Origin: Actinomadura darangshiensis
Lineage (GTDB): Bacteria; Actinomycetota; Actinomycetes; Streptosporangiales; Streptosporangiaceae
Assembly: GCF_004349235.1 (NCBI RefSeq)
Contig: NZ_SMKY01000016.1
Span: forward strand, 1 to 63,410
Reading direction: 5' to 3'
Length of the DNA: 63,410 nucleotides
Of the stretch, positions 1 through 7,041 are shown piece by piece. The translations under genes and the position numbers were made by a program. The notes under the pieces are model-generated. The model worked only from the letters and a program-made list of their open reading frames with translations, was not told where the DNA came from and searched no databases. Numbering within the stretch: position 1 is the first letter of the stretch; each line of letters opens with the position of its first letter.

Positions 1-516
1 GGCTCCGGGGGGCGCGTCCTCGCGGCGGTGGGCGTGCTCGTGCAGCAGGCGGATGTAGGCCTCGAAGAACTCCGCCAGGCCCTCCTCCGTCATGTGGGCG
101 AAGCCGCGGGACAGCAGCGCCCAGGCCCGGTCCCGCTCGTACTCGCCGGGCAGCCGCCGGAGCAGGTCCATGTCCTCGGCGTGCCGGATCCGGAGCAGCT
201 CGGTGAGGACGGGCCGGTCCTCGGGCGCCAGGGCCTGCGGGGCGGGCGTCCGGACGTCGCGCGGCCCCTCGGCCACCCGCCACCAGCGCTCCCGTCCCGC
301 GGAGCGCTCCGGGATCTCCTCGATGAACCGGTACTTCTCCAGCTGCCGCAGGTGGTAGCTGGTCGTGCCGGTTTTGGCGCCGAGCGCCTCGCCGATCGTC
401 GTGGACGTCGCCGGGCCGTCCACCCGCAGCCGGTGCAGGATCCGGCGCCGCAGCGGGTGGCTCAGCGCCTTGATCCGGCCGGGGTCGTCCAGGATCACGG
501 GCTCCTCGTCCTTCAT
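1..516 (-). CDS. ArsR-like winged-helix transcriptional regulator (3' end outside window)
   Basis: Probable DNA-binding repressor. From the ATG at 516 the protein begins MKDEEPVILDDP and runs into a helix-turn-helix region (SHPLRRRILHRL, then TGTTSYHLRQLEKYRFIEE at about residues 49-67), the usual ArsR/HTH_20 layout. A longer C-terminal half with no recognised ligand motif follows. The gene runs off the window after 172 codons, so its true length is unknown. It is divergent from a secreted/membrane hydrolase, and the space between them holds a repeated operator-like element, so self-regulation and control of the hydrolase are likely. No Shine-Dalgarno is seen; TAGGCT lies 7 nt upstream of the ATG, as in leaderless genes. 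Family call is firm, inducer unknown. Confidence 0.85.
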   Translation of the reverse strand, partial: MKDEEPVILDDPGRIKALSHPLRRRILHRLRVDGPATSTTIGEALGAKTGTTSYHLRQLEKYRFIEEIPERSAGRERWWRVAEGPRDVRTPAPQALAPEDRPVLTELLRIRHAEDMDLLRRLPGEYERDRAWALLSRGFAHMTEEGLAEFFEAYIRLLHEHAHRREDAPPGA

Positions 517-523
517 GGGGAGC

Positions 524-589
524 AGCCTAGTACTCCAGACGTATCTTTGCAGAGAACTCTTTGCAGAGACTTCTCTGTAGTTCTAGGGT
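524..589. promoter_or_regulatory. Divergent promoter region with repeated operator
   Basis: The 12-mer TCTTTGCAGAGA occurs twice, at 544-555 and 558-569. The second copy continues into an inverted repeat, CAGAGA (564-569) and TCTCTG (572-577). On the plus strand TTGCAG (561-566), 17 nt and TAGGGT (584-589) form a plausible promoter whose start would fall on the hydrolase ATG at 597. On the minus strand TAGGCT (complement of 524-529) is 7 nt from the ArsR-like ATG. The repeats therefore cover the -35 region on one side and lie just upstream on the other. Positions are seen directly; the repressor role is inferred from the adjacent ArsR-like gene. Confidence 0.6.
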
Positions 590-596
590 CGCCGCC

Positions 597-2018
597 ATGA
601 AGACAGCGATGACCCTCCTCGTGGCGCTGCTGCTCGGCGCCCTGTGCGCGGCGCCCGCGAGCGCCGCCTCCCCCGGGCGGGGGCCGGTCCCCGCGCCGCC
701 CGGCCTGAAGGCGACGGAAGTGAGCTTCAAGGGATCCGGCGGCCTGACGCTGCACGGCACGGTCCTGGCGCGGCCGGAGAAGGGCGCGCCGCGGCCCGGC
801 GTCGTCCTCGTCACCGGTTCCGGCTCCGGCGTCCCGCGCGACCACCTGCTCACCGAGGCGGTCGAGTTCGCGCGGCGGGGCCTCGCCGTGCTGATCTACG
901 ACAAGCGGTCGGAGGGCTACACCGACTTCCACCGCGACTACTCCGTGCTGGCCGGCGACGCGCTCGGCGGCCTGCGGGCCCTGCGCGCGCAGCCGGGCGT
1001 CGACCCCGGGAAGGTGGGCATGTGGGGGCTGAGCGAGGGCGGCTGGGTCGTGCCGCTGGCGGCGTCCCGGTCCCCCGAGGTGGCCTTCGCGATCGTGGTC
1101 GGCGGCAACGCGATGCCGCCGATCCGCCAGCAGAACTGGAACGAGGTCTCCGACCTGCGCCGGGTGGGCGTGTCCGGCTCGCTGATCGACCGCGGCAAGC
1201 CCGCCCTCGCGCGGTTCGCCGGCGACGCCGGCCTGTTCGCCGAGGCCTACTTCGACGCGCAGGACGTCCTGGAGCGCGTCCGGCAGCCCCTGCTCGGCGT
1301 CTGGGGCGGGTACGACCTGCAGACGCCGCCCGGGGACAATCCCCCGCTGTTCGCGAAGGCGCTGCGGAAGGGCGGCAACACCCACTACACGTTCCGGTTC
1401 TTCCCCGACGCGGACCACGCCGCGCACCGGACACCGGACGGCGGCATCACCCGCGGCCCCGAACTCGCCCCCGGCTACGCCGACCTCGTCGGCACATGGG
1501 TGCACGACGTCACGAGCGGGAAGCTGCCCGAGGCGGACACCGCGGCGCCCCCGCACCAGGAGCACGCCAGCACCGAGGTGCCGCCGCTGCCGTGGTGGGA
1601 GTCCCTCTGGGTGCACCTCGGTGCGGCCGTGCTGTTCCTCGTGGCCTTCACCGCGTACCCGCTCGTGGCGCTGGCGCGCAGGCTGCGCGGGCGGAGGGTG
1701 CGCCCGGCGACCCGCTGGGCCCGGTTGCTGGCCGGCGCCGGGTTCGTCGCCGCGTTCGGGCCGTTCTTCTACCTCTTCTACCTGGTGGCGGGCAGTCAGC
1801 CCGACCCCGGTCCCGTCCTCGGCGGCAGGCCGCTGCCCTGGCTGATCCTGCAGGCGCTCGCCGTGGCGACCGTCGTCGCGGCGATCGGGACGGCGGTGGA
1901 GTGGCGGCGCGCCGCGGCGGCGGTCGCCCGGACCGAGCGCGTCCGGCTCGGCCTGCTGGTCGCCGCCGGCGTCGTGTTCGTCCCGTGGGCCGTGCACTGG
2001 GGCGTCCTGATGCCGTGA
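597..2018 (+). CDS. Membrane-anchored alpha/beta hydrolase with C-terminal membrane domain
   Basis: A 473-residue protein. It starts with a signal peptide (MKTAMTLLVALLLGAL...ASA). An alpha/beta-hydrolase domain follows, with the oxyanion region VVLVTGSGSG, the nucleophile elbow GLSEGG (Ser146), and a late PDADHAAH segment that probably supplies the acid and histidine. The last 130 residues hold four hydrophobic helices ending at VHWGVLMP. The catalytic domain would thus sit outside the membrane, tethered at its C-terminus; this topology is inferred. It resembles dienelactone-hydrolase/acyl-esterase relatives; the substrate cannot be read. ATG 597 is preferred to the in-frame TTG at 561 because the signal peptide starts there and a TAGGGT box lies 7 nt upstream, suggesting a leaderless mRNA. 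Divergent from the ArsR-like regulator. Confidence 0.8.
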   Translation: MKTAMTLLVALLLGALCAAPASAASPGRGPVPAPPGLKATEVSFKGSGGLTLHGTVLARPEKGAPRPGVVLVTGSGSGVPRDHLLTEAVEFARRGLAVLIYDKRSEGYTDFHRDYSVLAGDALGGLRALRAQPGVDPGKVGMWGLSEGGWVVPLAASRSPEVAFAIVVGGNAMPPIRQQNWNEVSDLRRVGVSGSLIDRGKPALARFAGDAGLFAEAYFDAQDVLERVRQPLLGVWGGYDLQTPPGDNPPLFAKALRKGGNTHYTFRFFPDADHAAHRTPDGGITRGPELAPGYADLVGTWVHDVTSGKLPEADTAAPPHQEHASTEVPPLPWWESLWVHLGAAVLFLVAFTAYPLVALARRLRGRRVRPATRWARLLAGAGFVAAFGPFFYLFYLVAGSQPDPGPVLGGRPLPWLILQALAVATVVAAIGTAVEWRRAAAAVARTERVRLGLLVAAGVVFVPWAVHWGVLMP

Positions 2019-2047
2019 CCGCGGCCCCGGAGCCTGCTTGCATGACC

Positions 2048-2071
2048 GGTGACACCCTCTCGCGAGTCACC
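2048..2071 (+). promoter_or_regulatory. Palindromic element in front of the DUF1838-like gene
   Basis: The perfect arms GGTGAC (2048-2053) and GTCACC (2066-2071) flank the self-complementary CTCGCGAG (2059-2066). The element ends just before the ribosome-binding site GAGGAG that serves the ATG at 2083. It could be an operator or a leader hairpin limiting translation. It is too close to the start codon, and lacks a U-run, to be a terminator for the upstream hydrolase. Confidence 0.35.
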
Positions 2072-2082
2072 GAGGAGCCCGA

Positions 2083-3057
2083 ATGCGACGTCCCCTGATG
2101 GCCGCGCTCGCCGGCGCCGCCGCCGCGTCGGTCCTGTGGTCGGTGCCGGGCGCGGCCGCCGCCCGCCCGGCGCACGGCCCGTCCGACCCCGGCCCGCTCT
2201 ACGCGCGGGTCAAGGACCGGGACACCCGGCTCCAGCTGCAGGTGCTCGGGCGGCCGGACGGCAAGGACATGCTGTACCGGATCTCCGGGTCGGTGTACGT
2301 GGACGCGCCGGGCGACACGCTCGCGCCGGAGCTGCGGCACGGGACGAGGCTGTTCGGTTTCGAGGGCTACAACATCCGGCGCCTGTACCGCGAGCCCGGC
2401 ACGAACAGGCTGTACCAGCTCAGCCGCGAGGTCGTCTTCTACACCGACCCGCAGGATCCGGAGAAGGTGCTGCGGGAATGGCGCGACCCGCTGGACGGCA
2501 AGACCTATCCGCTGGTCCCCGTCAACAACGACGACGTGGACTTCGGGCCGTTCCCGATCACGCCGGAGTTCAGGCTCGGGCCGCTGAAGGACATCGGGCG
2601 CAACCTCGCCCAGGTGTCCGACATCCCGCCGCGCACCGACCTGAAGGCGCTGACCGGGGACGGCTTCGGGCTGCCCGGCGGCATCTACACCTCCTGGGAG
2701 ATGTTCGACTTCTACATCGGCAAGGGGGAGGCGGCGAAGCGGGCGCACGGCATTCCGAAGGGCGCCATGGAGGTGACCAGCAGCTGGACGCGGACCAGCC
2801 CGTTCGTCCCGTCGATGTGCGTTTCGGAGCAGGACACGCGGGCCCGGCTGATGTACCACGCGCGGAGCTGGACCCTGGACTCCTGGGACGATCTGGAGCC
2901 GTGGCTGAAGACCGAGGTCGAACGGAACTACCCCGCCTACAAGAAGGCGCCCGCGGCACCGGCGCCGTCGGAGACCTCGTGGACGTCCTTCTACCGCAAG
3001 CAGCTCGGCGGAGGCGCCCTGAAATGGGCTGAATGGTGCGCGAAGAACGGCCGGTGA
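2083..3057 (+). CDS. Secreted DUF1838-like protein
   Basis: A 324-residue protein with an Ala-rich signal peptide (MRRPLMAALAGAAAASVLW...GAAAARP). The mature part is rich in aromatic residues and includes FEGYNIRRLYREPGT, EVVFYTDPQDPE and GGIYTSWEMFDFYIGKG, ending in WAEWCAKNGR. The overall pattern resembles DUF1838, a family with no assigned reaction; I recognise it only by general appearance. No catalytic triad or metal motif stands out. It has a good GAGGAG ribosome-binding site and follows the hydrolase by 64 nt on the same strand, so the two may share a transcript, although a palindrome lies between them. A strong hairpin terminator follows. Confidence 0.6.
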   Translation: MRRPLMAALAGAAAASVLWSVPGAAAARPAHGPSDPGPLYARVKDRDTRLQLQVLGRPDGKDMLYRISGSVYVDAPGDTLAPELRHGTRLFGFEGYNIRRLYREPGTNRLYQLSREVVFYTDPQDPEKVLREWRDPLDGKTYPLVPVNNDDVDFGPFPITPEFRLGPLKDIGRNLAQVSDIPPRTDLKALTGDGFGLPGGIYTSWEMFDFYIGKGEAAKRAHGIPKGAMEVTSSWTRTSPFVPSMCVSEQDTRARLMYHARSWTLDSWDDLEPWLKTEVERNYPAYKKAPAAPAPSETSWTSFYRKQLGGGALKWAEWCAKNGR

Positions 3058-3063
3058 CAGCGG

Positions 3064-3095
3064 CGGCCCGTGCTCTGGCGGCAGAGCACGGGCCG
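3064..3095 (+). terminator. Rho-independent type hairpin
   Basis: A 14-bp perfect stem, CGGCCCGTGCTCTG with CAGAGCACGGGCCG, around a GCGG loop. It starts 6 nt after the stop of the DUF1838-like gene and is followed by TGTTCGTGT rather than a clean U-run, as is common in high-GC actinobacteria. It sits between two convergent genes and could serve both. Confidence 0.75.
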
Positions 3096-3113
3096 TGTTC
3101 GTGTCCGGTGCCG

Positions 3114-3617
3114 TCAGTCGCCCTTTCCCCAGAGGTAGACGCCCAGGCTCATGGCGAGGACGCTGATCCAGCCGGACACGGCCCGCACGTTGTTCCAGGC
3201 CGTCCAGCGGCCGGAGTAGTCCGACCAGAGCTTCGCCGCCTCCGCCGCGCTCCCCGGGATCGCGACACCGTCCAGGTCGTTGTTCATCGGGATGTTCACG
3301 GCGAAGCTCGGGACGAGCGCACCCGCGAAGTACACGGCCGCCGCGACGAAGAACAGGACGGCCGCCGGCTTCTGGTCCAGGGTCAGCAGCAGGACGCCGG
3401 CCGCGATGGCGACGAGCGGGACCAGGATGAACATCGCCACGAACAGCGGGTTCTGGATCTTCTGGTTGATGCCCTGCATGGCGTCGATCGCCGAGCCCGG
3501 CTTCGCCGCGTTCAGGCCCGGCATCACGCCGGTCGAGAAGCCGAAGAAGGCCCCGGCCATGCCGGCCGCCATGATGATGGAAAGGGTCACCGAGACGCCC
3601 GCTAGAGAGAACTTCAT
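3114..3617 (-). CDS. DUF1772 (anthrone oxygenase-like) membrane protein
   Basis: A 167-residue protein starting MKFSLAGVSVTLSII. Four hydrophobic segments are visible, at about residues 5-30, 55-80, 85-105 and 145-165. A loop with NIPMNNDLDG and the segment WNNVRAVSGWISV are typical of DUF1772, the family that includes anthrone-oxygenase-like proteins. Known members are small integral membrane proteins, some linked to quinone or polyketide oxidation; the substrate here is unknown. It lies 26 nt downstream of the NmrA-like gene on the same strand, so the pair is very likely co-transcribed from the promoter region shared with the divergent AraC regulator. Confidence 0.75.
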   Translation of the reverse strand: MKFSLAGVSVTLSIIMAAGMAGAFFGFSTGVMPGLNAAKPGSAIDAMQGINQKIQNPLFVAMFILVPLVAIAAGVLLLTLDQKPAAVLFFVAAAVYFAGALVPSFAVNIPMNNDLDGVAIPGSAAEAAKLWSDYSGRWTAWNNVRAVSGWISVLAMSLGVYLWGKGD

Positions 3618-3643
3618 TGCCGGCTCCGATCGTTCGAATGAGG

Positions 3644-4492
3644 TCAGGCGTTCCAGATGCCGCTGGCGGCGGTGTCGCGCGCGTAGCCGGCGAAGTCGCG
3701 GGGCTCGCGGCCGAGTGCGCGCCGGACGCCGTCGGCGGGCCGGGCGTTGCGGCCGTCCAGGACGGTCGTGAACAGGTAGGTCAGGAGGCCGACGACCTCC
3801 TCGGGCAGGCCGTGCCGCGTGAGGGCGGCCGCGTAGTCGTCCGCGGCGACCGGGACGAAGGCGATCCCGCGGCCGGCCGCGCGGCCGATCTCGGCGACGG
3901 CCTCGGCGAAGGTGAGCGCCCGCGGGCCGGTCACCTCGTAGACCTCGCCGGCGTGCCCGTCCCGGGTGAGCGCCGCGACGGCGACGTCCGCGATGTCGTC
4001 GGCGTCCACGAACGGCTCGGGCACGTCGCCCGCCGGGAGGACGACCTCGCCGGCGCGGACGGGGTCGAGCAGGTAGTCCTCGCTGAAGTTCTGCGCGAAC
4101 CAGCTCGACCGCACGACCGTCCAGGCGAGACCCGACTCCCGGACGATCCGCTCGCACTCCTGCGCCTCGGGCTCTCCGCGCCCCGAGAGCATGACCACGC
4201 GGCGGACGCCCGCCCCGGCCGCCGCGCTCGTGAACGCGCGGATGGCGTCGGGCGCACCGGGCGCGGCCACGTCCGGGTAGTAGGAGAGGTACACGTTCTC
4301 GACGTCCCGCAGGACCGGTGCCCAGGTGGCGGCGTCCTCCCAGTCGAAGGCCGGGGAGGCCGACCGCGACCCCATCCGGACCGGGACGTCCAGGGCCTCC
4401 AGCCGCTCGACGACCCGGCGGCCGGTCTTGCCGGTCCCGCCGAGGACGAGGGTGAGGCCGTTCTCGATGGTGTTCGCTGCGCTGTTCGTCAT
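3644..4492 (-). CDS. NmrA-like NAD(P)-binding protein
   Basis: A 282-residue atypical short-chain dehydrogenase. The nucleotide-binding loop LVLGGTGKTGRRV is near residue 15, followed by VRMGSRSAS, VYLSYYPD and a SGLAWTVVRSSWFAQNF segment. There is no Tyr-x3-Lys pair of classical SDRs, as is usual for the NmrA/azoreductase-like branch, whose members sense or use NAD(P). It may act as a quinone or azo reductase or as a redox sensor; the sequence does not decide. It is the first gene of a two-gene operon with the DUF1772 protein and is divergent from an AraC regulator 81 nt away, which is its likely controller. Confidence 0.8.
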   Translation of the reverse strand: MTNSAANTIENGLTLVLGGTGKTGRRVVERLEALDVPVRMGSRSASPAFDWEDAATWAPVLRDVENVYLSYYPDVAAPGAPDAIRAFTSAAAGAGVRRVVMLSGRGEPEAQECERIVRESGLAWTVVRSSWFAQNFSEDYLLDPVRAGEVVLPAGDVPEPFVDADDIADVAVAALTRDGHAGEVYEVTGPRALTFAEAVAEIGRAAGRGIAFVPVAADDYAAALTRHGLPEEVVGLLTYLFTTVLDGRNARPADGVRRALGREPRDFAGYARDTAASGIWNA

Positions 4493-4573
4493 GCCCTTAA
4501 GTCAACGGCGTGGCGACCCCGACGACCATCGTTGAGAAGCTCGCCTCCATACGCGAGCGTCTACGCTGGCCTC

Positions 4574-5521
4574 ATGGACGCTCTGGCGGATCTCCTGGAC
4601 GGGCCGCGCGCGCGGGGAGCGTTCATGCTCCGCTCGACCCTGAGTCCGCCCTGGTCGATCCGGATCCAGGACGAGGCGCCGCTGACCCTGGTCTCCATGG
4701 TCGGCGACGAGGCCTGGCTGATCCCCGACGGCGGCGAGCCGCAGCGCGCCGGCCCCGGCGACATGGTGATCTTCCGCGGGCCGGACCCGTACACCGTGAG
4801 CGACGACCCGGCGACCGAGCCGCAGATCGTCATCCATCCGGGGCAGGTCTGCACGACCCCCGACGGTACGAGCCTGTCGGAGGCGATGGACCTCGGCGTC
4901 CGCGCCTGGGGCAACGACCCGGACGGCACGGCGGTCATGCTGATCGGCGCCTACCAGCTCAAGGGCGCCGTCACGCGGCGGCTGCTGTCCGCGCTGCCGG
5001 CCATGGCGGTCGTCCGCGGCGACACCTGGCGGTCACCGCTCGTCGACGTCCTCCAGGACGAGATCGGCAGGGACGAGCCCGGTCAGGACGTCGTCCTCGA
5101 CCGGCTGCTCGACCTGCTGCTCATCGCGACGCTGCGCGCCTGGTTCTCCCGCCCGGACGCCGAGGCGCCCGGCTGGTACCGCGCCCACGGCGACCCGGTG
5201 GTCGGCCCCGCGCTGCGGCTCCTGCACGACGACCTGACGCACCCGTGGACGGTCGCCGGCCTGGCGGCCGGGACCGGCGTGTCCCGCGCGGCGCTCGCGC
5301 AGCGGTTCACGAAGCTGATCGGCGAGCCGCCCATGGCGTACCTGACCGGCATCCGCCTCGCGCAGGCGGCCGACCTGCTCCGCGAGAGCGACGCGACCCT
5401 CGACGCCGTGGCGCGGCAGGTCGGCTACGGCACCGCGTTCGCGCTGAGCACGGCGTTCAAGCGCGAGCACGGCGTCAGCCCGCAGGAGTACCGCACCGCC
5501 CGCCCGGCCGCCACGGCCTGA
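4574..5521 (+). CDS. AraC-family transcriptional regulator with cupin domain
   Basis: A 315-residue regulator. The N-terminal part (residues 1-170) is a cupin_6-type sensor with WSIRIQDEAPLTLVSM, PGDMVIFRGPDPY and QIVIHPG. The C-terminal part carries the two AraC helix-turn-helix units: WTVAGLAAGTGVSRAALAQRF, then LDAVARQVGYGTAFALSTAF followed by HGVSPQEYR. Relatives often control a divergent NAD(P)-binding oxidoreductase, and here the NmrA-like/DUF1772 operon starts 81 nt away. The ATG at 4574 has no Shine-Dalgarno; TACGCT (4562-4567) lies 6 nt upstream, suggesting a leaderless mRNA. It ends 7 nt from the convergent secreted-protein gene. Confidence 0.88.
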   Translation: MDALADLLDGPRARGAFMLRSTLSPPWSIRIQDEAPLTLVSMVGDEAWLIPDGGEPQRAGPGDMVIFRGPDPYTVSDDPATEPQIVIHPGQVCTTPDGTSLSEAMDLGVRAWGNDPDGTAVMLIGAYQLKGAVTRRLLSALPAMAVVRGDTWRSPLVDVLQDEIGRDEPGQDVVLDRLLDLLLIATLRAWFSRPDAEAPGWYRAHGDPVVGPALRLLHDDLTHPWTVAGLAAGTGVSRAALAQRFTKLIGEPPMAYLTGIRLAQAADLLRESDATLDAVARQVGYGTAFALSTAFKREHGVSPQEYRTARPAATA

Positions 5522-5528
5522 CCGGGTC

Positions 5529-6857
5529 CTACTCGGGAACGTACAGGCGGATGTCGTCGACCTGCGCCTTTCCCTCGTAGAAGTTCATGTGCGGGTCACC
5601 GATCATGAACCGGTCCGGATAGGCGGACCCGGCGGGCCAGGTGTCGTGGTCGACGAGGGTGCCGCCCGGCCCCTCCCAGGTCCAGTCGGCGTTGAACCGG
5701 CCGTCGTACTCGTCCGGCTTCTGGTTGTAGTGCCAGATCGGCTCGCCGTCCTCGACGAACGGCCGCGTGTACCGGAACGTCGCGCGGCCCACGTGCGCGA
5801 ACACGCCGGACATCTCCATCGTGTAGGCGCCGCCGCGCCGCTCGACGGCGAAGGTGTAGGGCTCCTTAGGCAGCAGCTCGGGCTTCAGGTCGACGGTCGA
5901 GACGATCGCGCCGCCCTTGCGGAACCCGCACTCGCTCTCCATCAGGTACTCGGTGCCCGGCATGGTCGGGTACCGGCGGTCGTCGGTCATGAAGATCGCG
6001 TTGACGCCGTTGCCCGTGCCGGCCGGGTACGGCTCGTACTCCCCGGTCGCCGGGTTGCAGTACAGCAGGCCGCTCCCGGTGTACTTGTAGCGGTTGTAGC
6101 CGTCCATGGCGACCTTGCGGTGGCCGTGGACGAACACGTTGTTGTGCGGGGCCACCTGCCGGTAGTCCATGATCGACATGTAGTAGAAGCCGTTGGAGTC
6201 GGTCCGGACGTCGGCCCACTCGCACTCCGGCCTGGAGTAGTCGCCGCCCGAGGCCCACGGGAAGTTGGTCTTGCAGCCCTCGGGCGAGTACCCGTTGACG
6301 CGCCCGTCCGGGTAGTCCCAGAGCCCGTTGCGCTGACCGCCGAAGTCCAGGCCGCGCAGCGTCATCTCGACGCGGTACTCGGCGGGCAGGTCGCGGGTCG
6401 AGCGGATGACGACGCCCGCCTGGTGGCCCGGCTCGTCCAGCTTCGCGACGCCCTTCCCGGACGTGAGCGACGGCGCCGCGTCGGGCCTGCCGTCCCCGTC
6501 GGCGTCGCGGGCGGCCAGCTCGGCGGTCAGCCAGCCGCGCTTCCCGAACGCGAACGACTTGCGGTAGGTCTTCATCTTCGCGAGCTGCTCGCGGAACGCG
6601 GGCCCTCCCACCGTGTCGAAGTAGGCGCCGTCGTTGTCGTAGATGTCGACGTTGTAGGGGCTGGACGGGCCGTCGCCGTCCGGCTTCCACGGCACCTTCG
6701 CGCCGTCGAGGGGCCGGTCGAACGGCTCCGCCGCGACCAGGCTCCATCCGTCGCGGGCGCCGGGCCGGGCGTCCGCCTTCGCCGGTGCCGCGGTCAACGC
6801 CGCCGGCATGAGCATCGGCAGTGCCAGCGCCACGGCGCCCCGCACGAGCTTCCTCAT
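5529..6857 (-). CDS. Large secreted protein of unknown function
   Basis: A 442-residue protein with a clear signal peptide (MRKLVRGAVALALPMLMPAALTAAPAKA) and a GGCGGCGAG ribosome-binding site at ATG 6857. The mature chain is rich in Tyr, Trp, Asp and Gly, with segments such as YNVDIYDNDGAYFDTVGG, FYYMSIMDYRQVAPHNN and DADGDGRPDAAPS, the last resembling a calcium-binding DxDxDG loop. It has few cysteines and no LPxTG or carbohydrate-binding repeat. The beta-rich appearance suggests a jelly-roll fold, as in concanavalin-like carbohydrate-active enzymes, but I cannot name the family. It is divergent from the GntR/PTS locus, which might hint at release of the sugar the PTS takes up; that link is speculative. 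Confidence 0.7.
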   Translation of the reverse strand: MRKLVRGAVALALPMLMPAALTAAPAKADARPGARDGWSLVAAEPFDRPLDGAKVPWKPDGDGPSSPYNVDIYDNDGAYFDTVGGPAFREQLAKMKTYRKSFAFGKRGWLTAELAARDADGDGRPDAAPSLTSGKGVAKLDEPGHQAGVVIRSTRDLPAEYRVEMTLRGLDFGGQRNGLWDYPDGRVNGYSPEGCKTNFPWASGGDYSRPECEWADVRTDSNGFYYMSIMDYRQVAPHNNVFVHGHRKVAMDGYNRYKYTGSGLLYCNPATGEYEPYPAGTGNGVNAIFMTDDRRYPTMPGTEYLMESECGFRKGGAIVSTVDLKPELLPKEPYTFAVERRGGAYTMEMSGVFAHVGRATFRYTRPFVEDGEPIWHYNQKPDEYDGRFNADWTWEGPGGTLVDHDTWPAGSAYPDRFMIGDPHMNFYEGKAQVDDIRLYVPE

Positions 6858-6966
6858 CTCGCCGCCTTCCTCGCCGCGCGCTCCCACGCGGCCTAGACAC
6901 GGGCAGGACGATCTTCCGCGACGGTAGGCCGGACCACCCCGCCGTGACCACGGCAAACATCGCCAA

Positions 6967-7003
6967 AGTGGTATTGACCAGTCGCCACAATGGGACATAC
7001 CGT
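6967..7003 (+). promoter_or_regulatory. GntR promoter with DasR-like operator
   Basis: AGTGGTATTGACCAGT (6967-6982) is a near palindrome. It resembles the dre operator of DasR/NagR-type HutC regulators (ACTGGTCTAGACCACT), sharing TGGT and ACCA at the same spacing. It contains TTGACC (6974-6979), which with an 18-nt spacer and TACCGT (6998-7003) forms a good promoter for the GntR gene at 7042. Binding here would block the -35 box, so autorepression is the natural reading. Sequence and spacing are seen; protein binding is inferred from the family. Confidence 0.65.
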
Positions 7004-7041
7004 GTGCCACGACAGGAACAGCGTCGCAGGAGGTGACAGGC

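Noticed and set aside
4532..4567. TTGAGA (4532-4537) as a -35 box for the AraC promoter
   Set aside because: The spacer to TACGCT would be 24 nt, too long for a normal promoter; only the -10 box is kept.
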